Part shown: positions 9,225 through 19,961 of the stretch, one piece after another | Layout of the letters: each line of letters begins with the position of its first letter | How positions within the stretch are numbered: position 1 is the first letter of the stretch | From: Chara braunii | Lineage: Eukaryota; Streptophyta; Charophyceae; Charales; Characeae | Assembly: GCA_003427395.1 (NCBI GenBank) | Contig: BFEA01000133.1 | Coordinates: forward strand, 506,640 to 544,133 | Length of the DNA: 37,494 nt | Reading direction: 5' to 3' | Notes under the pieces: generated by a model | Database searches by the model: none | Told to the model about the DNA's origin: nothing | What the model saw: the letters and a program-made list of their open reading frames with translations, nothing else | Program-made: the position numbers and the translations under genes

Positions 9225-12029
9225 GGGCTCAGTCCTGATTTGGAAGCAAGTTTGAGATGGATTGTTTTCGCCTTGACTGAGCGAGGTTGCTTACCTTGGG
9301 GTAGGAAGTTTCTTGTGGACTGGAAATCATGGTGTCTTAATCAGGTAGATGGATTTGATTCTGCGAGTGGTTGTCTATACGTAGGTATTTGTCCTTATTG
9401 TAAATCTATGTACATTGGAAAGACCGAGTGGGATCTCAATGCTAGATGGAGTGAGCATAAAGGGAGGAGTGGTCAGAAGACTGTCGGGAACCACTTTCAT
9501 CACTGGTTACGTAGCTATGGTAAAAAAAATTATGTTTTGCTCCCTTTGATAACCGCGAAAGCTGATGAACTTACTGCCATTGAGAGTTTTTATATTCGAC
9601 ATTGGTGTCCCGTGTTGAACACAGTAGGGCGAAAAACCACCAACACTAGGAGAAGAAGGGTAGGCAAACGTGAACGTAAGAACGAGCTGGTCGCTACAAA
9701 GGATGTGACAGCTGATAAGGAGAAGAGAGGTAAGGATGCCAGGATCATTTCTTTCTGTGTAAATGACCAGGAAACTACCGTACGTCTAAATGGATTATTA
9801 TCCGAGCAGGATCGTAAACAGGTGAGACGATTTCTTTTGTCTTCGAATGGCGGAAATGCTTGGTTCGACGGTTGGAAACGGGTCAAGAGACTTTTTGGTG
9901 AAACGACTGTCGAAAGCCACGGTAAGTCCTACCTGCTGCGTGAGTGTAAATTCCTTCTGGTCCTTATGGAGCGAGGCATCACAGTGCAGATCGTTAATTT
10001 ACAGAGATGGAGAAAAATCAACACAAAGGGTAAACACTTTTTGATTTCTCTACTGAAGCAGAAGAGCAAGAGAAACTCGGTTAGTAAGTGTGATTTGTGT
10101 TTTTTGATTGGCCTCTACCCTGTTATTAAGGACTTCAGTCAGAAACATACGAGATCCTTGCTCAGACGTAAAGTAAATACTGCCGTAAAGAATGGATATG
10201 AGTTAAATGTGCAGAAGAAGTTTGTTGCCAGAATTTTGTTTGGTGATCGTATCAGTCTGGGTGGGGTTTGTAGATTGTTAGATGATAAGATAGATGGCCT
10301 ATCGATTCCTCCTGTCGTCCGTGAGACTCTGAAGCGGAAAGTCAGAACTGTATGGACTAAAAATCCGTCAGTTGCTGATAGCCTACATAACCACCGTCGT
10401 TTTGCACGTCGGGATGTTTCAGCTTGCACCTGCGCGGGTTTCACGCTTCCTAGGTACAATGGACACGTTTGGTGCAGAATCTTGGAGGATGTTCGGGTTT
10501 CTTCCTTTGTTCATAATGCTTGTAATATTCCGAGAGCTTTCGCCATAGGTAGAGTCGATCTTTTGCATTCAGAACTTTTGGATTCGTGTGCTGCTTGGCA
10601 ACTTGGGGGAGTGGACACCTTTGACTTTAACCGTGAGGAGGTTTTGAGTTGTATGAATGGTACTTCGAATCATCCTGGGGAGCTGTCGAGTGAAGAAGTT
10701 CGGTCAATTGGTAGACTATATAATGGTTTGGTTTTGGCGTCAGCAGATCGTAATCCCGGAGAAACGATTGTCATATGTCCTTGTTTGTATCATGAGGCTA
10801 TGCAAGATCTACTTGTACGGAGCAGTTGCTACGTGGCCCGGACTGAATCCGAATGTGATATTCTTAGTACTAAATCGGAATACCGGTCGATGGGCCTGTT
10901 ACGTTTGGGAAGATGGGTTGCCAAAGGAACTGTGGGGAAAGGCTACGCTATTCCTAAACATAAGGATTTGGATAGATTCCGACCAATTTGTCCAACCTTC
11001 AGTGAGCCGTGCGCACTAGCGGGACACAAGGTATCTAAAGAACTGAACTGTTTACTGAATGCGCTTCCCTCTATATTACATTTCAACTTACGAGCAGTAG
11101 GGGACTTGGCTGGAAAACTGTGCAATATCAACAAGGCAGCTGAAAGGAGAAGATATGTGAGAGTGATCGGTGCCTCGTATGATATTAAAGACATGTTCTC
11201 CCGCCTCCCCATGACTCTATTTTGAGTGCTTTGCAGTGGTTGTTGGATTGGCATATACAACAGAATAGACGGAGTGTTTGGGTGAACCCGAGAGGGCGGG
11301 GAACTTCCGTAAATAAGGGCTCAAAAGACTTGGGCTGGACTGAAATTTCCTTCGATGATATTCGAGCGTTCGTGAAGTTCAGTCTCACTCATACTTACAC
11401 TGAGGCCTCGGGTATTCTCTTGCAGCAGTTATTGGGAATTCCTATGAGCAGTAGTATGATTCGGCCTCTCGCCTCTATTATGTGTGCACACTCGGAGTCT
11501 TGTTTCTTGAGAACTCAGAGACACTATCGTTGATGGACGACGTATCGCTGTTCGTGTTGTGTAAGAAGGACGATGGGGACTCCTATCATGTGGCTCCTAT
11601 CATGTGGCTACCAAGATTCAGAGAAAATTTGAAAAATGCTACCCCTAGACCCTATCCCTGATTCGTACGGATGATGGGTCTGGGGGTTGGGAATTCTTGG
11701 GCTGCGCCCCGGAAATACGTGAGCGGCAACCTTTTGTGGGTTCTTTCTTGAGGGTCGAAAATAACGACGACCTTATTAACGAACGAGAACCTGGTATTAA
11801 GGCCGGACAGGATTTCGTATTCTGGTCCACCCGCAGTCAAAAAGTTGCTGCGATTGCTGGTTGGCTTCATAGGATTGATAGGAACTCTACGATTCGCGAG
11901 AAAATTCCGGGCCAGGTTATGCTTTTAAAAATCGTGTACCTAAGAAAGGGCTTTCCGGTCGACCTATTCATAAAGGTCATGGGCAACTTTGCGGTAGGGA
12001 GGGGCCCTATCTGGGAGTTGACTTCTTAG
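9225..12029 (+). pseudogene. GIY-YIG endonuclease / Penelope-type reverse transcriptase
   Basis: The frame is open from 9225 to 11225. The GIY-YIG domain spans about 9366-9624: LYVGICPYC, MYIGKT, then RWSEH and IESFYI give the YVG/YIG pair, a CxxC insertion, the Arg, the His and the catalytic Glu. A basic linker and a middle region with no known motif follow. RT begins near 10930 with YAIPKHKDLDRFRPIC; motif A is YDIKDMF (about 11178). A -1 shift in the C run at 11207-11210 leads to motif B (GIPMSSSMIRPLASIMCA). A second shift precedes MDDVSLFV (motif C, 11533). A third follows a 14-bp duplication, after which the C-terminus (FLGCAPEIRERQPFVGSFLR, WLHRIDRNS, YLRKGFP) ends at 12029. A TAG also interrupts near 11650. 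The enzyme would nick the target and prime cDNA synthesis; this copy is inactive. Confidence 0.8.
11581..11608. repeat. 14-bp tandem duplication causing an RT frameshift
   Basis: TCCTATCATGTGGC occurs twice in tandem. Because 14 is not a multiple of 3, the duplication throws the RT frame out between motif C and the C-terminal part. The flanking frames read sensibly on each side. Confidence 0.9.
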
Positions 12030-12361
12030 ATGGGTGGGTTCCTTCCGGTCGCGAACCTTCATTTTGCTATTGTCAGATGTTGGGGTAGTATATATTAGAC
12101 TAGTTCGATATTCTTTTCCTCTCTTTTCAGCAGACATGTTGAGGCAGTCATTCCCTGCTAACCTTGAGAATGACAGCCGCCAAGTTTGTCGGTAAGATCG
12201 GTGGATCTTGGGGTTGTTGGCCAGAAGGTGGGGCGGTGGGATGCGACGAACATGATGTGAATTCTTTCTATCTGACATCCCGAACTGTGGGTTTCTATTG
12301 TTGCTACTTTGTGAGATTGTGTACATCTCGCTTTATGTGGTGTGTACCCTTTTGCCCTTGC
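11696..12361 (+). repeat. Right pseudo-LTR of the Penelope-like element
   Basis: Partner of 7211-7904. It holds the last part of the RT frame (to 12029) and about 330 nt of non-coding 3' sequence, with CGGTAAGATCGG and a pyrimidine tract ending in CAG (12113-12130). I looked for a hammerhead-ribozyme core (CTGANGA with GAAA) on both strands and saw none. Confidence 0.85.
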
Positions 12362-12827
12362 CCCCTTAAATTAAATTAAACAGTTAGTTAAAAAAAAAAG
12401 TTTAAAAAACCATTAAAGAAAATAAAATAAACGGTTGTTTTCTCTAGGGATTCGTGATTTTCCCCCTCCCATATTCCCACCACCCTCTCTCCATGTGACC
12501 CCACAACACTGATATTGCCGCAGTGACCATTGTACCGATATTGGGCCTAACTCCACTGGTGAACAGTAGATGCATTTGGACACCCATGTTGGACAAGGGG
12601 CATTCGAAGAAGTCTAACATTTTGAATGTATCAGGACAAAAGTGAGCTTAAGATACGTACCGAGTGTTATGTAGCGGAGGAAGGCCCATTGCCGCGCTAA
12701 TTGTCATGGTCATTGACGCGGTAATTGGCGGGAGGTCCCGCTTGTGCCGATATTGATGTGATAATTGTTGTGGTAATAAGCGCAGTAAAGTGTCTAGGGT
12801 GAGGTCCCACTTGCACCGATACTAGGC
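12362..12827. other. Gene-free spacer with diverged tandem units
   Basis: It begins with an A-rich tail (12366-12440). From about 12695 to 12825 two diverged units follow each other: each has TAATTGT..TGGT, then GAGGTCCC(G/A)CTTG, then a GTGCCGATA-like block. A block AACATTTTGAATGTATCA (12616-12633) recurs at 26707-26724 beyond the other end of the LTR element. No gene is visible. Confidence 0.6.
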
Positions 12828-12832
12828 CTCGC
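12828..12832. repeat. Target-site duplication, left (CTCGC)
   Basis: CTCGC directly precedes the 5' LTR and recurs at 26636-26640, one nucleotide beyond the CA end of the 3' LTR. A 5-bp duplication is normal for Ty3/gypsy integrases. The extra T at 26635 leaves the boundary uncertain by one base. Confidence 0.65.
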
Positions 12833-15507
12833 TATGACGAACCAATTTCTGTTCCGCGCGATTTTCTGCGCGGTAGCAACGAGGGGTCCTAAGTTGGGAA
12901 GGATGGACCAATTAAGGGAGATCGGGATTGAAGGGAAATTACATCGGTGTCCTCACTTTATCGTCTGTTCTCTTTCGTCGCTTCTTTTTCGGATGGCTGG
13001 ATTCAGGCCCGGGCAAGTCCCGGGATGATTGATTGAGTGGTTGTTGTCCGACCAAGCGCGATTAATAACGATTGACGTCGCTTCTTTTCGGTACTGCTGT
13101 CAGATTTTAGGCGCGGAGACCGCGCGGGATTTTTGTTTCGTTCTTTTTGAATTTCTTTTTTGAATCTTGTCGAGCCCTTGACGACTCTCGGAACTTCGGA
13201 TTTTCTTTTCGGAATTTGTGCTTCCTTCTTTTTGCATTAGCCGGGAATTTAGGAATTTAGGAATTTCTTTTGGAGTCGCGTATCGCTTTTTGCTTACACG
13301 CTTCTTTTTGTGGCTACAACGGAACTCTGATTAGTCGGCGCCCTTAATCGTGAGTGTAACTGTAATTTTGGGCGGTCGCCATTCTAATTGTATCTTTCTT
13401 CTTGAACATCCTCTTTCCCGCTCTCGCTGTTTCTCTGGCTGTGTCTAAGCTAGCCCACAGACTGCATGCTCGGATCGATGCGTGGAGAGAGGCTACGTCC
13501 CACACGCCGCGGCCCGGCCATGCAGAACGCAGACACTCCCTCTCCTAATCTCCTTTCTCAGTCCATGCAATTCCGTGTTCGTCGAGCATGCATGCACACT
13601 ATAAATTCCGTCTGCGTGATTAGATAGCCCTCTTAACCAGCTGTTGGAAGCCCGGGGTAGCGCGATCAGTGAGGGTCGGCTCACGAGCAAAGGAAGAGAT
13701 GAGTTGAAGTGGGAGTCGGGCGACCCGAGGAGCTGGTGCCAAATGCGCGAGGTTGACGCGGGCCACGACGGACTGTGGGCGCGGGCGAACGTGACGGGTG
13801 CGGGAGGACTAAGCGGGGTGACGACTTCGTGGGTTGGTGCATGACGACGGACTGTCTGCATCGGAGAGGGAGAGAGAGGAAGAGGGAACTGAGATTGATG
13901 GACGTGGATTTGGAGTTTCTTTGTCTTTTTCTCCCTCTCTGCTGTTGTATATAAATTTTGATCTCGGTTCAGGGCGCTTCGCCCGATTTCTTTTGTTTTC
14001 GGAATTTTGATTTGGTTTCCGCTCACAAGCGTTTTGTGTTTGATCTCGATCTCGTTTGTTGTGTGTCTTGTCGAATGAATGAATGAATGCGATATCTGTT
14101 GCTTTTCTTCTGCCTGATCCTTGCCTTCGCTTGTCATTTTTGATACACTCATAAGCATAGTAGGAACTTTTGCTTTTGTGTAGTCGTCAATAATGCTCTC
14201 ATTGATGGTTATCCTCGCACGCTTAGGAGCAATTGCGTACGAAACATAAAATGATTAGATGACTGGGTAGTTGTTGGATCGAAAACCAGCAAGTACCACG
14301 CGGGGATGCGCGTAAGCACGATCTGATCTGCGCAGTCTACGTGTATCCACACGCGCCGACTCGCAACCGCCGACGAACACAACACCCGATTGCTCTGGGA
14401 TTCTCTTCTGATCGTATGAATGGATGATTGCATTGTGGGTAATAGATGAGGTGATTGCCGCTTCTCTTTCCGTTTTTGTTCATGCTAGGCCAGGTCGTTG
14501 ATGTATGTGTCACTCGTCCGCGCATGGAATGACTAACGATTGCGGGGATATTGAATGATTGGACGTATTCAATGGCCATTTTGTATCCGCAACGAAGCAA
14601 CCATCTTGCGTGAACATGTGTACGCGCGATCCCATCCACGCGGCCTACACGTATTTACACGCGGTGATTCGCAATCATCGAATACTGTAACAAGCGCGGA
14701 ATTTCTGAACACCGAGCCCTGAAGTTCCCTAGCCGGGTACACACGCACCAAGGAATTCCGCAGCCTCACAATGACAAAATGACGTACTCGAGGGACTCTG
14801 ATTCGTTGGGATCCGGAGTTATTCGACCCTTGGGTGAGAGAGTGTCTCTGACAGAGACGCCCGGAGTTCCCCTGCCTAATCGAGAATCAGTTGTGCCCCA
14901 GGGAGTTCCACTATGCCACGACCAGCGATCCAAGGTGTCCCGATTTCCCCACTTCAGATAACTCGCACTACTTCATATCCCCCGGCTTCGTTATTATCGC
15001 CACCAACTTCCCTCCCTTCCGTTTCCTCCTCCCGTATCACCAACTCACGGTGGTACTGTGGAATTCCATCGCTCCGTACTGGCCCCGCATGCCCTGCAAA
15101 AATTGTCGCCGACGTTGCAACCGACGAGCCCCTGAAACTAGGGGGCCTAACGCAAACGCGTGACGGCAGACGCCACCTGGTTGCCCCCAAAGGCCCGACT
15201 CATCAGAATCACAGCCACCTCGGACAGGCCTCTCCCCGAACCATCGCTCCCAAAACAGACGGATTGGACGGCCTTGAATGCACCTCCCATGCCATCTGCC
15301 TTATGCTGCACGACATAGGATGCCAACAGACCGGACGTAACTCGCCCTTAGCCCTATTGCACCCGTGCTCCTGAAGCTTTGCCACAGGAGATCTCAGTTC
15401 TGACCTGAGACTCCACCCCCACTTTCCCAAAAATCCTTGGCACACCCCTTTTCGCACTTCCAGGCCCATATCCCACTCCGATCAGGAACTCACGCTGGGC
15501 GTGAGGT
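12833..15507 (+). repeat. 5' LTR
   Basis: Begins TATGACGAACC, against TGTGATGGACC in the 3' LTR, and shares sequence with 23956-26634 throughout. It ends at GTGAGGT, directly before the PBS. The 3' LTR instead continues GTGAGGTTCGGGCGTCACA, so about 11 nt of U5 terminus are missing here. U3 contains two TATA-like boxes. No gene lies inside; the 221-codon open frame on the - strand (13493-14158) is also open in the other LTR only because the sequences are homologous. Confidence 0.92.
13600..13605 (+). promoter_or_regulatory. LTR TATA box
   Basis: TATAAA in ACTATAAATTCCG, the same context as 24724, 3766 and, on the - strand, 29434. A second box, TATATAAA, lies at 13948-13955 and is conserved in the 3' LTR near 25072. 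Which one sets the U3/R boundary cannot be told from sequence alone. Confidence 0.65.
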
Positions 15508-15519
15508 TGGTATCGGAGC
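15508..15519 (+). promoter_or_regulatory. Primer-binding site for initiator-Met tRNA
   Basis: TGGTATCGGAGC differs at one base (G for A) from TGGTATCAGAGC, the PBS complementary to the 3' end of plant initiator-Met tRNA. It abuts the shortened end of the 5' LTR, where minus-strand cDNA synthesis would start. Confidence 0.85.
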
Positions 15520-15558
15520 CCGACGCGTGGCGAGGTTGTGGGGCTAACAACACGATAA

Positions 15559-17661
15559 TTGAGCGATCTGGCTAACCGAGGGCGACCTCGACCCCAGAAC
15601 GGGCATAGACGCGACCCCGTCGTCACTAGAAGCAGATCAGCTAATCGACAGGCGGCCAACATGAACGCTAATCCACAGAATCTGAATCCGCAGCAGAACC
15701 CCAATCAGCAACAAAATCCTAATCAACCCGCACCGCGAGCACGGGCTCCTATGACGCCACCAGATCTCTATCTGTTTGATCCTGCGCATCATCTTGCTGA
15801 AGCATGGTTGGCCACGCTCCGGGCGCAGCAGTATGACGACAACGAAGCTCAAGTGAACATCCCCGCTCGATTAGGAGGGGACGCTCATCATTGGTTTAGT
15901 ACCTATGTATGGGTGGATCTCCCGACTTTCGAGCGAGATTTTTTGAATCGGTTTGATTACATCCATCCGAAACAAGCGCTTTTTATAATTAAAGATCGAG
16001 TCTAGAAGCCCCTCGAGTCTGTCACGGAATATCGAAATCGATTTTACCGAATGTTTGTGAAAACAGAGTGAGGTGAGCAAGTAGGAAGGGATTTGTTCAT
16101 CGACAGACTTCGCAGCAACCGAATGTTTGTGAAAACAGAGTGAGGTGAGCAAGTAGGAAGGGATTTGTTCATTGACGGACTTCGCAACAAAATGATGAGG
16201 GCAAAACTGTGAAAGCAGTTCAGAATCTCCCCCATCAATTATACACTGCAACAGATCATGGCCGCTGCAGAAGAGATGAAGCGAAAGTTTGCTACGAGTT
16301 TTCTATAAGGGGAAGATTACCCTAGGGAAAGAGACTCATCTCAATTAGCCAGGGCTAAGGCTGAGCTGGCCGCGTTGCAAAACAAGTTTGAAAACATGGG
16401 GTTTGTATCCGTACCGGTCACCTATTTAGAACAGATTACCCCTAAACGATCAATCCCAAGTGTGATTGCCAACATACCCACTCCCGTGATGACAGTACCC
16501 CCACCTCCGATTGAAAACCCCACACGATCAAACGATTTGACCGCCTTGCTCGAACTGACCAAAACATTGGTCAATTTGATTCAGGAGAGCAAGAAGGAGC
16601 AACGAGAACACAATGCTCGAATCGAGGCTATGATGAGATTGATGAGACCCATTGCAGTGCGTGCCGCGCGGATCCAACACGGATTGGCCCCGGCACCGCC
16701 TCCTGCCGGAATCCCATGCAATCTGAATGTCTACTATATATGTCACCAACCAGGGCACATAGCCCAGGATTGCCCTCACAGGCCTCCGCCACAACGAGTC
16801 GGAGCCGCACCGGTAGTTGCAGCACCAATCGCTAACGGGCCGGGACGGGTAGGAGCATTGATGGAAGAAGTAGAGGGAAGCGGAACCACGTTAGCATCAA
16901 TGGAGGAGGCTGCAAAGCTTATTCCCTTGGATCAATATATAACACTGGGATACCCGGGGCTTGGAATGATTGGCACGATTAGACCCGCGCCTGAACAACG
17001 AGAAGTGGCGGAGTGGCGACCTTCTCCACAAGAGATGGAGTCGGGAGGACTCGCTTTCGTCACGAGGGAAATCAATGTTCTAAACATCGTGCGAGCCTTA
17101 GATCATGGAATCTCCCTTCCGATCGTCCATCTGCTTTCAATATCAGAACAGGCTAATGAACGTATGTTGCAGCACTGCAAAGCAAATCGGAAACGATTTG
17201 CCCTTACCCGAACGACAAACACGAAAACGAAGGGACCAACACCGGATGAAAATGTCGTAGGAACTTCCGATCCCATACGCATAGGACTAATCCAAAAAGA
17301 TGATCACTTCCTACGGATTAAACCCATCCCATGGAAATCCGCGGAATGCGACATTGAGGTATGGGGAACTCCATATAATGCTATCATCGATCGAGGAGCC
17401 ATTGTGTTGGCTATTTCATTACGGGTAGTGGAGAGAGCAGGAAGAAAGAACGATCTGATCATGCTCACAGAAAAAGATCAGCTCGTCTCCACAGATGAAG
17501 AAAAGATAAAAACAGTGGGACGAATGACTAACGTTGCTTTTCGATTAGGGAAGGTGCATGCTTTGGGTGACGTCGTAATATTAGATGCCAACACTTACGA
17601 CGTTCTTTTTGACCTTCACGCCTTGGTAGCACTACGAGCCAATCTGGACTTCGGAAGATGA
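15559..17661 (+). pseudogene. gag-pr: gag-protease
   Basis: One frame runs the whole length but is broken by stops at 16003 (TAG), in both copies of a 72-bp duplication, near 16209 (TGA) and near 16306 (TAA). The frame opens with TTG at 15559; the first ATG is 15661. An Asn/Gln/Pro-rich leader precedes a gag core (HHWFSTYVWVDLPTFERDF, then VTEYRNRFYRMF). A zinc knuckle follows at about 16730-16775, YYICHQPGHIAQDC, with Tyr in place of the first Cys. The protease region near 17380-17630 has IIDRGA where D-S/T-G is expected, then DVVILDANTYDVLF. Gag would form the particle and the protease would process it. Both key motifs are altered, so this copy is dead. Its stop overlaps the pol start as ATGA (17658-17661). 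Confidence 0.8.
16046..16189 (+). repeat. In-frame 72-bp tandem duplication in gag
   Basis: Two adjacent 72-nt copies begin ACCGAATGTTTGTG and differ at only a few positions. Both contain the same in-frame TGA. The 24-codon duplication keeps the gag frame. The stop therefore arose first, and the duplication occurred in an already dead copy. Confidence 0.9.
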
Positions 17662-19961
17662 TCGATTGTCCTCCGAAATACGGTGGGAAACCTTATGTTG
17701 TACCAATGGGATTGACCCTTCGTACTACTGCTAACATAGCCCCACGAGTTTCTCCCCCGATGACAGGGACCCTTCGCATGATTACCTGGGACAACGGGCA
17801 GACATCCAAGGACGCAAATAGCATCGATGATGATGATGATCCCGTAATCCTGGAGATGGCACAAGAACGTATCCATTACCCTGTACAACGGACAAATGCT
17901 AAAACGTTGAGCAGGACTAACCAAGATTTGCAAAGAACACAGGCTATGATTATGGGAGAACCTCTCGTACAAATTTCAAGGATGGTTGATTCTTTGGAAC
18001 CCCCTCGAATCCTGTACGAAGGGATCTCCCCTCTTCTCGCCCGATACAATGACAAAAGGCACTACTGCGATATCACGGATCTCCCAAAGTCTCTGTAAAC
18101 ACCCACAAAAGAAATTCGATTGTTATGATTGGGGGCAGAGATCAACTCTTTGGAACCCCCTGGCGCCTCAAAAACAGACTCGGGATCAAGATTGCAATGA
18201 AACCTGTGCCGTGGCAAGATATTCGAGATGGAGTAACACCGGAAGAACACGTGGCCATTCGAGAGCAAGATGCACAGATGATGGCCACGATGTTTTCCTA
18301 GCGATCGGATAACTCCTTCATCTCCGCGCCCCACCAGAGAACACCAAGTGAGTGAATACGAAACACATCGATGTAAGGATATGGGATGAGTTGTATGAGT
18401 TGCACGTACCCTGATATGTACCTGATGAGATTCACCACCTAATCGCAGACATCCTAAAGGAGTACAAAGGAGCGATTAGTGTGACGGACACAGACATTGG
18501 ACTGTCGTTAGTCATACGGCACGAGATCCAGACGGGAAATCATTCCCCAATTCACTGTAAACCTTATAGATATTCCCTAGTAGAAAGGAGAAAGGCTTTC
18601 GAGCGGATTCGAGAATTTGAAGCGAGCGATTGGATCGAACCCGCCACCGGACCGTGGTCGTTTCCGGTAGTATTGGTACCGAAAAATAACGGATCGATTC
18701 GCATATGCATTGATTATCGCAAACCGAATGACATCACGATCAAAGATGTGTATCCCCTCCCCCGGATTGATGATTTGCTGGATGCGATTGGGTGTGCTAA
18801 TTACTTCAGTAAGTTTGATATTTGACACGACTTCCATCACATTCTGGTCAAGGAGGAAGATCGACCGAAGACGGCCTTCGTATTGTTTGAGGGCATGTGG
18901 CAGTGGGTTCGGTGTCTAATGGGGATTTGCAATGCGCCGGCCACGTTTCAGCGAGCCATGAATGTCACGTTTCAGAACTTCGTCAACTAGACACAGTTAA
19001 CGCAGGGAATGATCAACTTCTGGGTCATCGTGTACATGGACGACATCCTGGTCTATTCAAAGACCTATCACGACACCATGTGCAACATATCGAGTGGACG
19101 TTGGGTGCTCTGAGAGACGCCGGATTCAAGATTGCGCTCGAAAAGAACGAATTTTTCCTTTCGGAAATTTCGTTCTTGGGCTACGTTGTGACACGTGGAG
19201 GACTGCAGCTTGACTCAAGAAAGGTCGCGGCGGTGAAGGAAGCTCCTGTTCCCACGTCGCTGACGCAGGTTCGAGCCTTTTTGGGGTTAGCCTCGCACTA
19301 TCGTCGTTTTATCAAGGGCTTCGCCGCGATTGCACGACCCTTAACGAACTTGTTACGGAAGGACCAGCCCCTTAGCAGGAATGCAGAGTGCGAACGGGCC
19401 TTCACGACCCTCAAGGACGCTTTGGCAACGACACCTATTTTGATCCGACTGGACCCCGCGAAGCAGTTTATTCTCATCATGGACTGGCAGCCGGAGGCTA
19501 TTTTCGCTATTTTAGCGCAGAAGGGGAACGACGGCCGCGAACACGTCATCGAATATGCGTCACGAACGGTGCCGGACGAGCGGAGAAATTACTCAGCCCC
19601 GCAGGGCGAATGCTACGCAGTGGTGTGGGGAATCCAACACTTCCATCTGTATCTGTACGGACAGAAGTTCCTCCTTGTCACTGATCACAAGCCCTTGCTA
19701 GCGCTGAAACGGCTCACTAATTACATTGGCATAATTGGACGTTGGGCAGTGCGCCTATAGGAATACGACTTCGATATCATCCATCGTAAGACGGAGAGGC
19801 ACAACAACGCGGACGGACTGACATGTCTGCACCAACCAGCTAAAGTGCCTAAGGCGGAAGAGATCATCCCGTGGAAGGAACCGGAATCGATGAACGGGCC
19901 CAAGTACGGACAAGTGGCAGTCCTTCCACGTGGCAAGAGGCAAGCAGGTGGCAATGGGTGA
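17658..19961 (+). pseudogene. pol: pol, first part: reverse transcriptase and RNase H
   Basis: ATG at 17658 overlaps the gag-pr stop. The first 440 nt encode a poorly conserved linker, then several shifts. RT is recognisable from about 18361: VLVPKNNGSIRICIDYRKPN, YPLPRIDDLLDAI, then YFSKFDI followed by TGA at 18823, KTAFVLFEGMW, GICNAPATFQRAMN, and YMDDILVYS (19033-19059), the catalytic motif. A -1 shift near 19075 leads to SFLGYVVTRGG, FLGLASHYRRFIKGF and the RNase H region (FILIMDWQPEAI, VIEYASRTVPDERRNYSAPQ, LLVTDHKPLLAL). Stops: near 18414 (TGA), 18823 (TGA), near 18988 (TAG) and 19758 (TAG). The products would copy the RNA genome and degrade the template. Confidence 0.88.

Larger units (their letters stand above)
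7211..12361 (+). mobile_element. Penelope-like retroelement, decayed, with pseudo-LTRs
   Basis: Direct repeats of about 0.68 kb (7211-7904 and 11696-12361) bracket an internal region with one long polyprotein frame: a zinc-knuckle-like and charged ORF1 part, a GIY-YIG nuclease, then a reverse transcriptase. GIY-YIG plus RT with terminal direct repeats is diagnostic of Penelope-like elements. The N-terminal nuclease resembles the permuted Naiad/Chlamys-type clade reported from green algae, protists and invertebrates. The right repeat includes the RT C-terminus and 3' end, so the left repeat is a truncated head-to-tail copy, as is usual for pseudo-LTRs. An A-rich stretch follows (12366-12440). 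I did not find a target duplication. Confidence 0.85.

Noticed and set aside
13493-14158. 221-codon - strand frame in the 5' LTR, repeated at 24617-25282
   Set aside because: The two copies are the two LTRs of one element, so shared openness shows only homology. There is no motif, and it opposes the LTR's transcription direction.
19954-19961. ATGGGTGA overlap between RNase H and PHD-integrase frames as a further cistron junction
   Set aside because: In the - strand copy the same region reads through in one frame apart from a TAG, so the overlap in the + copy is best explained by a 1-nt shift.
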